Below are positions 37,034 through 47,800 of a DNA stretch of 64,000 nt, one piece after another. The translations under genes and the position numbers were made by a program. The stretch's first letter is position 1; the number at the start of each line of letters is the position of its first letter. The stretch lies in contig NW_026570228.1 in the NCBI RefSeq assembly GCF_019649055.1, positions 186,001-250,000 of the forward strand, read 5' to 3'. A model generated the notes under the pieces. That model worked only from the letters and a program-made list of their open reading frames with translations. It was not told the DNA's origin and searched no databases. Origin of the DNA: Paramacrobiotus metropolitanus (taxonomy: Eukaryota; Tardigrada; Eutardigrada; Parachela; Macrobiotidae).

Positions 37034-39116
37034 CTACTCGGTAGGAGTGAGAGCACTCATGGGCATCAGGGCCGTGTCAAGTTCCACTTCTTGGTCCGAG
37101 ACGGCCGGAGTTATCTGCACCGTCATTCTGGCCGATTCTGTGACCACTGGTGCAGGAGTTCTGACCGTGACCGTTACTGGCTCCAGTGATGAACCTGCAG
37201 ACACAGTAGGTGCTGCGATTCGTTCCACAGTAATGGTCATGGTTGGCTGCTGAGGAGGTGTGGTGTCCATCCTCTCTTTGGTCGGGGACTTGCCTGGCCG
37301 GCTCGGTGTGAACCTGGCGGGAGCCGGTTCGATGGCCGGCATGCTGGGCATTCGCGCCGGGGTTGATGTGGCGCGTCCAGGAGAAGTCCTTTTTGACGGC
37401 CTTCGTTGAAGGTGGCCGGACCTGACTGGTCTCATATAACGCCCTTTGGATATGTTCGTCTAAATCTTCTTCATTCTCCGACTCCTCGCTAAACGAGACG
37501 CCCCAGAAGGCCGCAGGCAGTTGAGGACGTTCGTCCTCGCTTTCTGCCTCTTCCGGTGGAAGTTCGTCTTCCACTGGCTGGCCTGGTCGTGGGCGCGGTT
37601 CAACTGTCCATGCCCTTGGATTAATATGTGGGCCTCGTATATAGATGGCGTGCTCAATAATTTCGCTAGGCAACTTGCGTTGGCGAAGGGCCTGGCTTTT
37701 GCTCCGCATGGCCATCAGTTTTCTGATGAGGATTGTCCGTTCTTTGACCATCAATTGACAACCTCGGCTGATGCGGTCAATCTCACGGTCCGTTAGTGCT
37801 GGATCGCCGGCGCGTAGTCGTTGGCGCATGTCCTCCTCAGTCAGATTTAAGCGTAGGTCAACTTCTATGATCTCGCTTACAGCCCTGTTATGCGGGTCAT
37901 CCCATGACTCCGTTTGAGTCAATCGAATGCGATGCCTCGTGGAGGTTCGTCCCGCAATGGCTGAGTTATTCCTGACGGAATTGCTGGTGCTTCCGGTGGG
38001 GAAAGCACGTGTCCCTTGCCAGGAAAGTTCTTCGGCGGCGACTTCTTCTTCTTGGCCGGTAGGCCACGAAGCGTCAAAGTCGGTGGTTCCGCCTTCTTCG
38101 GTTTGAGTATGGACGGGCCAGGCCTGGGAGGGCCGGGAACGTCTAAGTCCTTTGGCAGACCACTCCACGCTGGTAGAGTGGGCCTAGTTGGACGGTTAAG
38201 TTCCAGGTTTTCACGCGGTCCTCTCCAAGGTGGGAGTGACCGCTGCGAAGGAGGCTCCTCGGCTTCTGGGGGAGTCCTCTTCTTCTTTTTGAACCTGGGC
38301 GACTGTGGACCGCTTGTTGTGGCAGGAGCGGCTGGTTCTGGCCTTCCTCCTGTGGATTTCCTGTCCGTTGGTCGAACAACAAGGGTGCCACCAGATGTGT
38401 CGCCTTCGATTGGTTTCGGGGTGGGCGGTGATGACACCGTTGGTGCATCAACAGCCATTGGACTTGTCGGTTCATCAGCCGGTTGGACTGGTGTCGACTC
38501 CAATTCGACCGGCTTTTCCGGCGAAAGGTCGAAGGTTTTATCAGGCAGGCTCACGTCCATTTCGACGTCCTGCGGTGGAATTTCTATGCTGCTGTTCGGT
38601 GTAGCAGCTCCAGCAGTGTCCACAGTTTGGCTTGATGTTGGACCAGGCACCGTTAGGGCCTGGGCCAAATCAGCTGGAATTGGCTGTCCAACTGATGTTG
38701 AGGCGGCCGGTTCGTATGTCAGGGCCAAAAGTGCTGGCGCAGACACTGGTGATGGTCGCCATTCATTTACTGGGTCGAAGTCCTTGGGGCGTGCCGTCGT
38801 TGACGGGCCAGGTCGTTGGACCTTCCAGTAATCTTTGATAAATTCTCGGATCCATCTTGTGGTGTAGTCCAAAACAGTTAACGATTGGCCGGTAGGCATC
38901 GTACTGTTCGGAGTGAGTTCCTTGAGCAGAACCAACTGTTGGGTAGGGCTCTGTTGCTGTTCTGTCAGCCTGACCGCTTCTGGGTCGAATGGGCTGAGAT
39001 CTTGGATCCGGTTAGTTCGGCGACGATCGATGTCCTCGGCATCTCTAATAAGGTTCTATTTCTCATAGCCTGAGGATCGTCATCCTAATGGGTCCGGTGT
39101 CAGCATCGCGCAACCG
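37034..39116 (-). CDS. Accessory block 1, second part (several frame changes)
   Basis: The coding signal moves between frames. A frame open to 37919 (from about 39.03 kb; NLIRDAEDIDRRRTNRIQDL, then Pro/Thr/Ser-rich sequence, then PKKKRTPPE and AKKKKSPPK basic clusters) gives way to another frame. That frame runs from about 37.93 to 37.40 kb (VDLRLNLTEEDMRQRLRAGD, EIDRISRGCQLMVKERTILI, acidic ESEDERPQLP). The signal then returns to the first frame down to the TAG at 37034. Each switch replaces one clean, biased amino-acid composition by another without overlap of good sequence, so these look like single-base indels or recoding sites. Two lysine-rich clusters could be nuclear localisation signals. 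Function unknown. Confidence 0.5.
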
Positions 39117-41511
39117 TTAGTCCGCTGCTGCTTGTTCTTCGTCCCACTGTTGGCGTAAAGTCCGAGGGGTCGATTGATTGTCGTTAACCAGTTGGTTTAA
39201 CACAGGAAAGTCGTCCGCATAAGCTGGTCTGCCTTGCGTAACGTTGGCCCTCATTATTTGAGCCAACCGTTCCCGTGTTTCCTCTGGGGCCGCGTATATG
39301 GGACCAACGTCTTCGTCCGGTGGGACTGCAAGGCCAGGTACTGGTATAGGATCTGGCATGTCGAACCATTCAATATCGCTGTCGGTTTCTGTGTCCGGCG
39401 CGCTGGCTGGTCGACTAAGTGCCGGTCCGGCTGCGAATGGTTCAGCCGGGATCCGCATGATTCTCAAAAACCGCATCCCCAATTCTTCTGCCGGTTGGCG
39501 TGTTGAGGAAAGTGTCGGCGTGAGAAGTCCAGTTTGTCCGACACGTGTTGGCTGCCCCGGTCGGGGTTTAGGCAACACGCGCCTAAGTGCTTCATCGATC
39601 AGGCCAAGCTGGTATTGTCGGTTACGGAAGCGCGCAGTGCTGGCGCGTCATTGGCCGTATTTAATGGCTTGTCCATAAACCGCAGCATGGCCCGTCGGAT
39701 CCTGGTTATGTATTCCAGGACGCGTTGGAATTCTAAGTCCAACGCGACTTTTCTCCGTATAATGGCGATGTCCACGCCTTTCAGACTGCTGATAGTCTTG
39801 CGGATTTCCTCTTCTAGGACTTCCGCGGCGTGAAGTTCGCGCTCCAAGGGCGGTATATCCGGGTAAGCACTCAGGTCGTACGGAGAGGATGCTGGTTCTC
39901 GCAGTTCCAATCCAGTGGCCGTTAACATTGCCTCGTCGGTAGACGTAAGCTGGGCTACCGGTGGCGCGGAAGGTTCCCCTGTCGTAGCGGTAACTGCGAC
40001 TGTTGGGTTCTGTGGGGGAGGCGGTGCTTACGGTGCTGGTGGCGGACGTGTTGGTGCTGCGGATCCTTCTGTCCTCAGCTGTCTGTCCGTCCGGTGCTGT
40101 ACCAGCTGATCCCTCAGCCTGCGAGATGCCGCCAGCAATGCCTGACCGGTTTTATCTCGTACTGAACCTGGCGGGTCGCAATTTCCTCGCTAAGTTCATG
40201 TGCGAGGCGCCGGAATTCTTCTTGGTCGAGGAGGATGCGCTGGACCAACTCACGGTAGTTAAGGCTGCGCCTGTCCAACTCTCGAATCATGGCCTCCAGT
40301 TCTTGGATGGCATTCTCTACATCCTTCAGATTGTCCTGAAGTTGATAGAGTGGAGTCCGGCCGTCGGCCAAAAGTTCGGTAGGGGATTCGATCCTCATTG
40401 GCGGGGTAACTGGATCCAACTGGACGTCCCCTTCATCTTTCTCTTCGTCTGGAATTGGCGATGACACAGGTTCTGTCGGTGGGACAGTCTGGTCGCGCCC
40501 GGCCAACACTGGGTTCAGTGCTGGCCCTGCCGCTGGTTCCGGTTCGGCTAGGCCAAGTAGGGCCGCCAATTCTGGTGGAACCTCTTCTGGCCGGCTGTAA
40601 ACTCTAAGTCGTCCGTCCACGAATACCCGTAATGGGTAATCACGTAACCCGTCGGGCCGTGATGTACTTGGCTGGGGTTCCGGCGGCGCTGGAGTTCGAT
40701 ACGCTTCCGATCCCGCTCGTGGGGGCTCAATGGATGAGTCAGACGGCGCCTGGCCCGTAGGGTCAGGTTGTGCCGCTGAAGGTGGGCTATACGGCGGTTG
40801 GCCGTATGCTCCATATCCGCCATAAGGCGGTGGATATCCATAAGGTCCAGGCGGATACATCCACGGTGGTGGGTATCGCCATTGGTTTGGATCTGGCTGC
40901 GGCTGGTTTGAAGGTCCAGGCGCAGGATACGGTGGATACCCATAATGTGGATTGTAGTATGGCGGCGGGGTAAACTGTGGCCGCGGTCCAGTGTGGAAAG
41001 GCGTAGTCGTGACCGTTGGCCCGACTGCCGCAGTTGTAAAAACCGGCTGACTTGCCGAAATGGTCGGTAGGCCACCATACAGAATTGGTTGAGGTGGGCC
41101 TGTTTGGCCACGAGGATAACATCGGACCGTTTGGCCCGACGTAGAGCTTGGCTGGCTGCCAGCTACTGCTGCGTTCACCAGGAGTCCGGTATCGTCAGAG
41201 AATGTCCCTGGCGGCCAAAGTTGTGGCGGAATGGCTCGAGGTGGCAGAGGCTGGGACCGCGGTAGCGGTGTGTCGGCCCGTGAACTGGGGCCGACTGACA
41301 TAGTAGCCAGCTGCTCAGCGGTTAGAATGGCCCTAATGTTAGGTACCTGTACACTCGGAGGCCGGTTAGACGACCGAGTGGAAGATCCGCCCGACCGGGA
41401 TTCCGGTTGTGAATATGGATGTGATCGGTTGCTTCGGTCGGAGTCATCTAAGCGATCAGTACGTCGACGTCCTTCCATCGTTGAATGGGGCGCTGTCACG
41501 AGACGAATCAC
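39117..41511 (-). CDS. Accessory block 1, N-terminal part: Pro/Tyr/Gly-rich protein with coiled coil
   Basis: The block starts with the ATG at 41511, after a 210-bp spacer behind pol. It has a basic, Ser-rich start, then about 130 residues rich in Pro, Tyr and Gly (PPPYYNPHYGYPPYP, YPPPYGGYGAYGQPPY), like low-complexity, phase-separating or capsid-associated sequences. A linker (YPLRVFVDGRLRVYSRPEEV) and a long charged helix (QLQDNLKDVENAIQELEAMI...EFRRLAHELSEEI) that should form a coiled coil follow. The frame changes at about 40.14 kb, meets a TAA at 40028-40030, goes on to about 39.60 kb (ERELHAAEVLEEEIRKTISS), and changes again into the frame that closes at 39117 (DSDIEWFDMPDPIPVPG). Confidence 0.55.
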
Positions 41512-41725
41512 GCGGTGTTAGACTCCTACCTACTTGATTAATACGGCTAGCTACTTCTAAGCTACCATGTCGAGTATCGGGCCAGATTAAGCTACTTCTA
41601 AGCTACTGGTCATTTAGGGTTAGGTTAGTTGATTTTTAGGTTAGTTAGTTTCGATAGCAGATCACGGTAGCGATCGTGGGACTTTAAGGTTAGTTAGACT
41701 AATTCTAAGTCTACCATGTCAGATA
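41512..41725 (-). other. Spacer between pol and the accessory block
   Basis: AT-rich, with repeats of GTTAGGTTAGTT and of AGCTACTTCTAAGCTAC. Two copies of CTACCATGTC (also seen next to the 5' LTR at 54.90 kb) lie at about 41.56 and 41.71 kb; the second is followed by AGATATTAT. This could be a leftover or an internal copy of the LTR junction sequence. Confidence 0.6.
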
Positions 41726-44428
41726 TTATTTTACTATTTCAGAATGACGTAAAACACTTTGTCCAGCCTTATCAACCGCCTTGTCCAGTACATTCGGTGG
41801 GACTGTACTGGACTTGTCCGATACGCCCGGTGGGTGCGTATTGGACTTCTGCTTTTTGCCCTTTGAGACTTTCTCAGATTTTTCCCGTCCCGTGGTTATA
41901 CGGGTGAGTAAGTCTTTATCCGCCTCATTATCAGCAACTACGTCCTCTTCTAGGACTTGCTGGGCCGTAAGGGTTGCCTTAGGCTTCTTGGGCGTCTTTG
42001 GTCTTTTGGGCTTCTCTTTGGGCGCCGTGGCCACCTTTGGCTCTGCGGTCACCGCTGGCTTGTCCGTGACGGATGTCCCTTTTTCTGGTTCCGCCGGGGC
42101 CAAAGTTGGGTCAATGACGGTTAATGGCTGGTTTTGAAGCTTGGTCAGCGCTGGTGTCTCGAAATCCGGTTTGGCCTTTCGAGGTCGGCCTGGGCCACGC
42201 TTCACTGTTGTTGAGTCTGAAGTCTTTGGGTCAGGTGGGCCATAGCCTGGGATTTGCAGCTTCTTTTGCTGCTCCGCCACGAGTTTTTTGGACGGGCCCT
42301 TTCCGGGCTTCTGCTTCCTCAGCAGCTCCTCCAATTTACTCTGGGCCTGTGGGAGCTCTGCGTTTTGTCCCGGCTCTGCCTTGTTGTTGCACCTTTCCGA
42401 CTCTGTGGGTTGAAGTTCCGCGTCGCCGCCCTTCTTTTTGGTTGAGCGAGTTATTCTGCGACTCGGGCCTTCCGGGTTAAGGTATGGCTTTAGGCGATCG
42501 ACACATACGGTGTGTTCCACACCGGTGTCCCGCTCTCGGATCCAGTAAGTGTTCGGCTTGGGTATGCCGATGACGATGTAGACGCCTTCGAACTTGTTTG
42601 GGTTGGTCGGGTCGTCTACCATATTCTTCAGGGTGATCAAGTCCCGCTTCTTGAACTCGGCCTGCGACTTCTTTTTGTTGTAGATGGCCGCGTCCCTGAG
42701 GAATCCTTCTTCAATCCGCGTTTTCCCAATTTCATGCGCCCGGTTCAGGCGCTGTTGCATCCTCTGGACATAACGTTCGTTAGTCGTAAATATTTCTGGG
42801 ACGTTGGTCCCAGCGAGGACGTCTTGTGGTATGGTCATTTCTCGTCCATATAGCATGTGATACGGCGAGAATCCAGTGGTTGCGTGAACGGCACGGTTCA
42901 TGCCGGAAATCACGTAAGGTAGGGCCCGGTGCCAACGATGTTCGTCGCCGGCGCCGCCAAAGTTACGAATTCCGTCCCAGATCGTTTGCATCTGGCGTTC
43001 GACTTGGCCTTGGCCCTCTGGGTGGTAAGCGGATCCGAAGGTCTGCTCGATGCCGAAGATTTTCGCCACTTTGGCGAAGGATTTTGCCTTAAAATGCGTG
43101 CCCCGGTCGGAGTGCATTGTATGTGGCATGCCGTACTTTAGTACGACTTCTTCGACAAAGAACTTCTCAAATTCCTTGGCCGAGTTTGTCTTGGTCGGCC
43201 GGGCTATGGTGAACTTCGTCATTTGGTCGACCAGCACAGCGATGTACCGGTATTTCTTAGTTTGGGTGACCGGTACAGGTCCTTTGAAGTCGGCGAAGAC
43301 GCGGTACCAAGGTGCAACAGCTTCGGTCGGCTGCAGCTTACCGTAGGTAGCTCGCCGCGGTACTTTGCCAAAAATATACGTCTGACATCGATCGATGTAG
43401 TCGTGTATGTCGCAGCTCAAGCGGTCCCAGTAGTACCTGAGTTTGGCTGCTTCAATCGTCTTGCGGTATCGAAAATGGTTCCCTGTTTTTCCATCGTGGA
43501 GGGACTGGATAATGTTTTTCCACATAAACAGAGGGACAACGAATCTCCTTTCGAGTTTCGCATTGATTTCGGTGAGTCGGTAGAGCACACCTTTGTCCAT
43601 CTGGTAATGTTCAGGTAATTTGGACCTTTTGTCCATTTCGCTTTGATGTTCCAACTCATGGATTTTCTTGGCCAGAGTTGGATCGCGATGTTGCATCCGT
43701 CGCAGTTCTTGCGCGGTGCGGTCCGTGACTTTTTCTGGACACGGTGGGACTTCGGGCTCTGGCTCTCCCGGTGTGGGCGCCGGTACATTGATGACCCGTA
43801 TGTCCGCCGTGCTGAATTCATTCCAATCACTGATTGCGTTACAATCAAGTAGGAGAGGCTTGTCCCATTCATCTGCGCGGTCCTCGTCAGTTACTTGCAG
43901 CCTGCGCACCTTTATAATGCGTACTGGGATCTCGTCTTTATATTCCTCGAAGTTAGGGACTTGGTCCAACTCTTCGTGTGGGCCTTTGTCATCGTCCCGT
44001 TCGAGTGGCCATCTGGACAAAGCGTCAGCATTGTCACAGAATGTGCCTGGCTTGTACTCGATGGTGATGTCCCGTCCCTGTAAGGCGAGGGCCCATCGAG
44101 TAAGACGAGGGTTGATGCCGGGCCGGTTTGACTCGCATCTGAGCAGATTGGTTAGGGCTCTGTGGTCCGTCCTTACTGTGAAAGGTCCGTGGTCAATGTA
44201 ATGCTTAAACTTTTGGACGGCCCACACTACGGCTAAGCATTCCCATTCGGTCACGCCATAGTTCTTCTCAGCTCCATGTAGGACACGGCTTGCATATGTA
44301 ATTGGCCTCGAGTCCTGGCTGAGTATGGCTCCTATGCCAGCGCCACTTGCATCACATTCGATGGTGGTCTGCTTGGTTGCATCGAATTTGGCGCTTCCGT
44401 TAGGGCCTTTTGATTTCGTTGAACTCAT
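41726..44428 (-). CDS. pol: RNase H, integrase and AT-hook tail of the retroelement Pol
   Basis: A 900-codon open frame. RNase H lies at about residues 20-140, with acidic residues at D26 (ECDASGAG), E63 and D88 (RTDHRAL). Integrase has a zinc module with H311, H318 and C348, but the fourth ligand is Tyr351 (CQTY in place of CxxC). The DDE core is intact by eye: D380 (VFADFKGP), D441 (HSDRGTHF) and E477 (QGQVERQ). A GPY/F-like module follows near residues 630-670 (KFEGVYIVI...VDRLKPY). The last ~230 residues are Lys/Pro-rich with an AT-hook (KRGPGRPRK) that could guide the element to AT-rich or chromatin targets. The start is not a true N-terminus: the frame is entered from the RT end by a frame change at 44.40-44.43 kb. 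Confidence 0.9.
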   Translation of the reverse strand: MSSTKSKGPNGSAKFDATKQTTIECDASGAGIGAILSQDSRPITYASRVLHGAEKNYGVTEWECLAVVWAVQKFKHYIDHGPFTVRTDHRALTNLLRCESNRPGINPRLTRWALALQGRDITIEYKPGTFCDNADALSRWPLERDDDKGPHEELDQVPNFEEYKDEIPVRIIKVRRLQVTDEDRADEWDKPLLLDCNAISDWNEFSTADIRVINVPAPTPGEPEPEVPPCPEKVTDRTAQELRRMQHRDPTLAKKIHELEHQSEMDKRSKLPEHYQMDKGVLYRLTEINAKLERRFVVPLFMWKNIIQSLHDGKTGNHFRYRKTIEAAKLRYYWDRLSCDIHDYIDRCQTYIFGKVPRRATYGKLQPTEAVAPWYRVFADFKGPVPVTQTKKYRYIAVLVDQMTKFTIARPTKTNSAKEFEKFFVEEVVLKYGMPHTMHSDRGTHFKAKSFAKVAKIFGIEQTFGSAYHPEGQGQVERQMQTIWDGIRNFGGAGDEHRWHRALPYVISGMNRAVHATTGFSPYHMLYGREMTIPQDVLAGTNVPEIFTTNERYVQRMQQRLNRAHEIGKTRIEEGFLRDAAIYNKKKSQAEFKKRDLITLKNMVDDPTNPNKFEGVYIVIGIPKPNTYWIRERDTGVEHTVCVDRLKPYLNPEGPSRRITRSTKKKGGDAELQPTESERCNNKAEPGQNAELPQAQSKLEELLRKQKPGKGPSKKLVAEQQKKLQIPGYGPPDPKTSDSTTVKRGPGRPRKAKPDFETPALTKLQNQPLTVIDPTLAPAEPEKGTSVTDKPAVTAEPKVATAPKEKPKRPKTPKKPKATLTAQQVLEEDVVADNEADKDLLTRITTGREKSEKVSKGKKQKSNTHPPGVSDKSSTVPPNVLDKAVDKAGQSVLRHSEIVK

Positions 44429-44530
44429 CGGTGTGGGCGTCAGTCCAGTCGTTTTTCACTGAACTTTCCTTCCGCAGGAGTTCATACATCTTGGAAGTCT
44501 TTTGGGCGTAGCCCTGGATGAACTTTCGGT
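44400..44530 (-). CDS. pol: End of the reverse transcriptase, cut off by the inserted DNA element
   Basis: After the inserted element the RT reading continues with the classic YRKFIQGYAQK...LYELL-like line (MYELLRKESSVKNDW) and ends NEIKRP at a TAA at 44400. Without the 1,310-bp insertion and its 3-bp duplication this would join in frame to the RT frame on the other side. The RNase H frame starts one frame away over the same bases (44428), so there is also a frame change here. Confidence 0.85.
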
Positions 44531-44533
44531 AAT
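44531..44533. repeat. Target-site duplication AAT (left end of the DNA element)
   Basis: AAT precedes the left terminal inverted repeat and also follows the right one at 45844-45846. The short length makes chance possible, but the uninterrupted RT sequence across the site supports it. Confidence 0.75.
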
Positions 44534-45843
44534 AGATTGTAGTCGCAAGTGAAAAAGACCTTACGATAGACGGTACGATATACGGTAGGCTCTTGCACGT
44601 CATCACGGCGTACCCTTATCGGACCGTTTGACGATAAGTAAGACGGTACGCGGCGATCCTATCGTATCGTTTCTGTGGGCGTAACGTTTGTCCCTGCGAA
44701 ACTGCAGCCGCCTTCGGCGATATGTACGTGAATGTGCGTTCTGCTCGATCCAACGAAATCAAGAATTCTGATTGGTTGTTTACAGATTCCCATACTTTGC
44801 TGTGTAATGTGAACAAAGCATTTTCTGATGAATTTTTGTGGAAGTTCTTTACTTCGTTGAAGCTCCTGCCAAAAGTTTTTTGTTTTTTCGCTGTATGTTC
44901 AAGAAAATCTGCTGAAATAGCAGCCTTCGAAAATATATTTTCGGTAATTAATTGTGTCTGTGAGGCCTTCGCAATGGATGCTGTTACTGGTGAATCAACT
45001 GCAGATATCCGTAATGTGCGATTTGTGGAATGTCGATTTTTGGCACTCTTGGATTTGATTAAACACTACAATCCGTACGTTTCCGCCAACAAAACTGCTG
45101 CATGGAAAGATGTTGTGCGTTCGCTTAATGAAACGAAGGTACTTACTACTTTGTAATTAAAGCCTTGAATGTCGTGACATGCAAGCGTTTATTTGTGTAG
45201 CACAGCGTGTAATGCTAACTTTACAACATCGTAGATTTTCGTGAAGCATGTTTCTGACAGAGGTGTGAAGGAGCGCTTTGCGAACCTGGTAGCCTGGTTC
45301 AAGGTGCAAGACCTGCGCAACAAAAGCCGTAGCGGAACAGAAGAACAGTACGGAAAAATGGAAGCTCTTCTCACAGAGTTGTGCGAGCTCATCAGAGGAT
45401 GTGAAGAAGCGGAGGCGGAGAAGAAGCGCGCAGCCACGGAAGCGCAGGAAGAACGCCAGGAGATATCGAAGGTTATGAAAGCTGCAGGTGAACACGGTCG
45501 CAACATTCCCACGGACGAAGAAGATCATCCTGTCTGTTTTTTTACGAGTCTTAACGCAGCAAACTGTTTTCTGTCTATTCTTCTTGTCCTCAGTAAGTTA
45601 GCAATAATAAAAAATCGCATTTTATCTTCAGAACATTTACATGCGTTTGAACTGAAAAGCGTGTTGCAAAATCATTTAAAAACTACGATGGAGAAAAATA
45701 AAAACATCTTAACAGTTGATCTTATACCGTACGACCGCAGACGCCTGCGACTACACAAAGCACTTGCCGGTGCACTTCCGATGCGGTCGGCACTCACCGT
45801 ACATCGTCTACCGTCTATCGGAGCTTTATGGCGACTACAATCT
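44534..45843 (+). mobile_element. 1,310-bp DNA element inserted in the reverse transcriptase
   Basis: The ends are AGATTGTAGTCGC and its reverse complement (13 bp exact). The similarity then continues, with gaps, through GATAGACGGTA and ACGGT motifs for about 60 bp at both ends. It is flanked by AAT at 44531-44533 and 45844-45846, a 3-bp target duplication. It interrupts the RT between the residues ANY and YRKF. Three-base duplications occur in PIF/Harbinger and a few other DNA transposon groups, but no transposase is present. The only gene is a spliced SANT-like frame. The element is thus non-autonomous or incomplete. Confidence 0.85.
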
Positions 45844-45852
45844 AATAATTAG
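44722..45852 (+). CDS. SANT/Myb-like protein gene of the inserted DNA element (2 exons)
   Basis: Exon 1 is 44722-45138 (donor AAG|GTACTT) and exon 2 starts at 45235 (acceptor CATCGTAG); both are phase 0. The joined protein has a tryptophan-containing helical region (FLALLDLIKHYNPYVSA...TAAWKDVVRSLNE), continued across the intron by VSDRGVKERFANLVAWFKVQ and then a charged coiled helix (LCELIRGCEEAEAEKKRA). This is the layout of Myb/SANT- or MADF-like DNA-binding proteins carried by some DNA transposons. The frame stays open through the right terminal repeat and closes at a TAG in the flanking DNA (45850). The true C-terminus may use another intron or an earlier stop. Confidence 0.6.
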
Positions 45853-47800
45853 CGAGTCCAAGGAACGAGCGAAGTTGACGCTCGGTCTTGGGCGGTAGTT
45901 TCTCGGCGATGGCCGCTACCTTCTCGGGATCAGTATGGACACCGTCCTTGCTGAGGATGTGTCCAAGGAGTTTTTCCATTCCGAATTCGCATTTCGACGG
46001 TTTTATCGTGAACCCGGCGTCTCTGAGGCAGAGGAGCGTGTTTCTGAACGCTTTTATGAATTCCTCGAATGTCTTGCCGAAGAATATCACGTCGTCGATG
46101 TATGCGAAGACGCCGCCTTGCTTTCGTGCTGGCGCCATAATCTTGTCCATAGTTATTTGGAATGTGGCTGGCCCATTGCAGACGCCAAACGGCATTCGTT
46201 TGAACCGGAACATCCTTTCTGGAGTCACGAAGGTAGTGTAGTCCATGGACGCTGGGTCCATAGGGATTTGCCAGAATCCGGACTGACAATCTACCTTGCC
46301 ATAGTAGGCGTTTCCTGCGCATTGATCCAGAAGTTCGTCTGGATTGGGCAATGGGTAATTGTTCTTCTTGGTCACCGTGTTTAGCTTTATATAGTTTATG
46401 CAGAACCTGGTGCCCATGGTCCCGTCGCCGTTTTTCTTCGAAGCGAGGACCACTGGAAAACTCCACGCTGCCATGGACGGTTCAATCACGCCTTGGTCCA
46501 ACATTTCTTGGACGTGCTTATTTATGAACTCTCGTTCCTTCCAACTCGTTCGGGTTGGGTTCATTTTAATTGGTGCAGCGTCGCCAACTTCTATGACGTG
46601 GGTCACTCCTTTGACGTCACCATAAGGCTTTTTGGACGTCGGGAATATGGCCCTGAGTTCCCATAAGTCCTGACGGAGCAGAGCGGTCTGCTCCTCAGTC
46701 AGGTGGTCGCCAAAATGTGCGTTGGCGATGTGGACGCGGATTTCGCGCTCCACTTCTGGATCTTCCTCTCCGGTTTGGAGGGAATTAATTCGGGCGTATT
46801 CTTCGTCCGAGATTTCCTCGTATGGCTCCACTTGGCCCATGTTAACTCCTTTCCGGAGTATATGGGGCTCTTTGGAGTAGTTTGACACCAGTATGGTGAA
46901 ACTAGTGCCGTTATGCTGGACTGGTCCGTCGAGCATGGCCAGACTCCGTTTGGTGTCTTGGCTTCCGAGGTACATAAGTTTCTGTCTCGGATCGACAGGA
47001 AAGTCAATGCTAACTTGGACCGGGGTGACGGACTCCGGTGGGAGTTCCACTTTTACAGTTGCCTGGACCATAGCATGGTCATTAATGGTGCGGTACCGAT
47101 TTGGGTTGTTCCCTGCCACTTTTGGCCATGGTAAGGCATCGGCATTAGGAATGGACCAATTTACGCCGTCGTCCTTGATGTCCGGCTCATATATGTCACT
47201 GTAGTACATATGGCCAATCTTTGCACCTTTGTAGAGGATTTGGTCACGTCGGGATTTATTTTGGACCTGGATCCACGCATGTGCGCTATTTCGAGTTTGG
47301 ACCTCCGCTTCGATCGGTAAAATCAAGCGGCGTGGTCGTCTTAGCGATTTAAAGTGGATTGGCCGTCCCGGGTCCATAGTCCGATAGGACCGGACCTTAA
47401 TCCAGCAGGTTGAGTAGGCTGGTAGAGTGTACCGCTGATGAACGAAGACAACTTCTCTCTCCTCCTTAAGGCAGTCCGTTGGACGTTCGGTCCGCAGTTT
47501 GCGGATTATCGGTGCCTCGGCCCGGAGTTGGAGAATTTCTGTGTCCTCTTCGTCATCACTTGACTCCTCCGATGATTGGTTATCGGAGTCCGTGTCCGGT
47601 GAGTCACTTGAGCTTTGGACGTCCGAATCGGTAGACTCGGGTTTATCGTCCTGCTCAGGTTTTGGCACGCCATTGTCCTCGTTAGAGGCTGGCGGCCTGC
47701 CGGTCACCGTTGGTGCCGGTGTGGTCATAAGATCCACTTTTTGGATCTCTGGCGTCCCGGTTGTGATTTCCTGTTTCTCAGGTTCATCCGGTTCCGCCAA
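45844..47800 (-). CDS. pol: Reverse transcriptase of the retroelement, with a long acidic N-terminal region
   Basis: The first ~100 residues from the ATG at 47800 are acidic and Ser/Asp-rich. About 300 residues of unassigned sequence follow (FHV-like VVFVHQRYTLPAYSTCWIKV, a possible dUTPase-like or structural insert that I cannot name). RT starts near residue 400: MLDQGVIEPSMAAWSFPVVL, RFCINYIKLN (canonical RFCIDY, here Asn), KVDCQSGFWQIP with the first catalytic Asp, MPFGVCNGPATFQ, and AYIDDVIFF (about 567-570) with the two others. The frame ends at ANY followed by TAG, where the TAG is formed by the inserted DNA element. The catalytic residues are all present. This frame differs from that of the protease, so a frame change is needed at about 47.8 kb. 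Confidence 0.9.

Noticed and set aside
31815-41511. An envelope gene behind pol
   Set aside because: No signal peptide, membrane helix or fusion-peptide-like stretch in any minus-strand frame; the proteins are hydrophilic, Pro-rich and charged.
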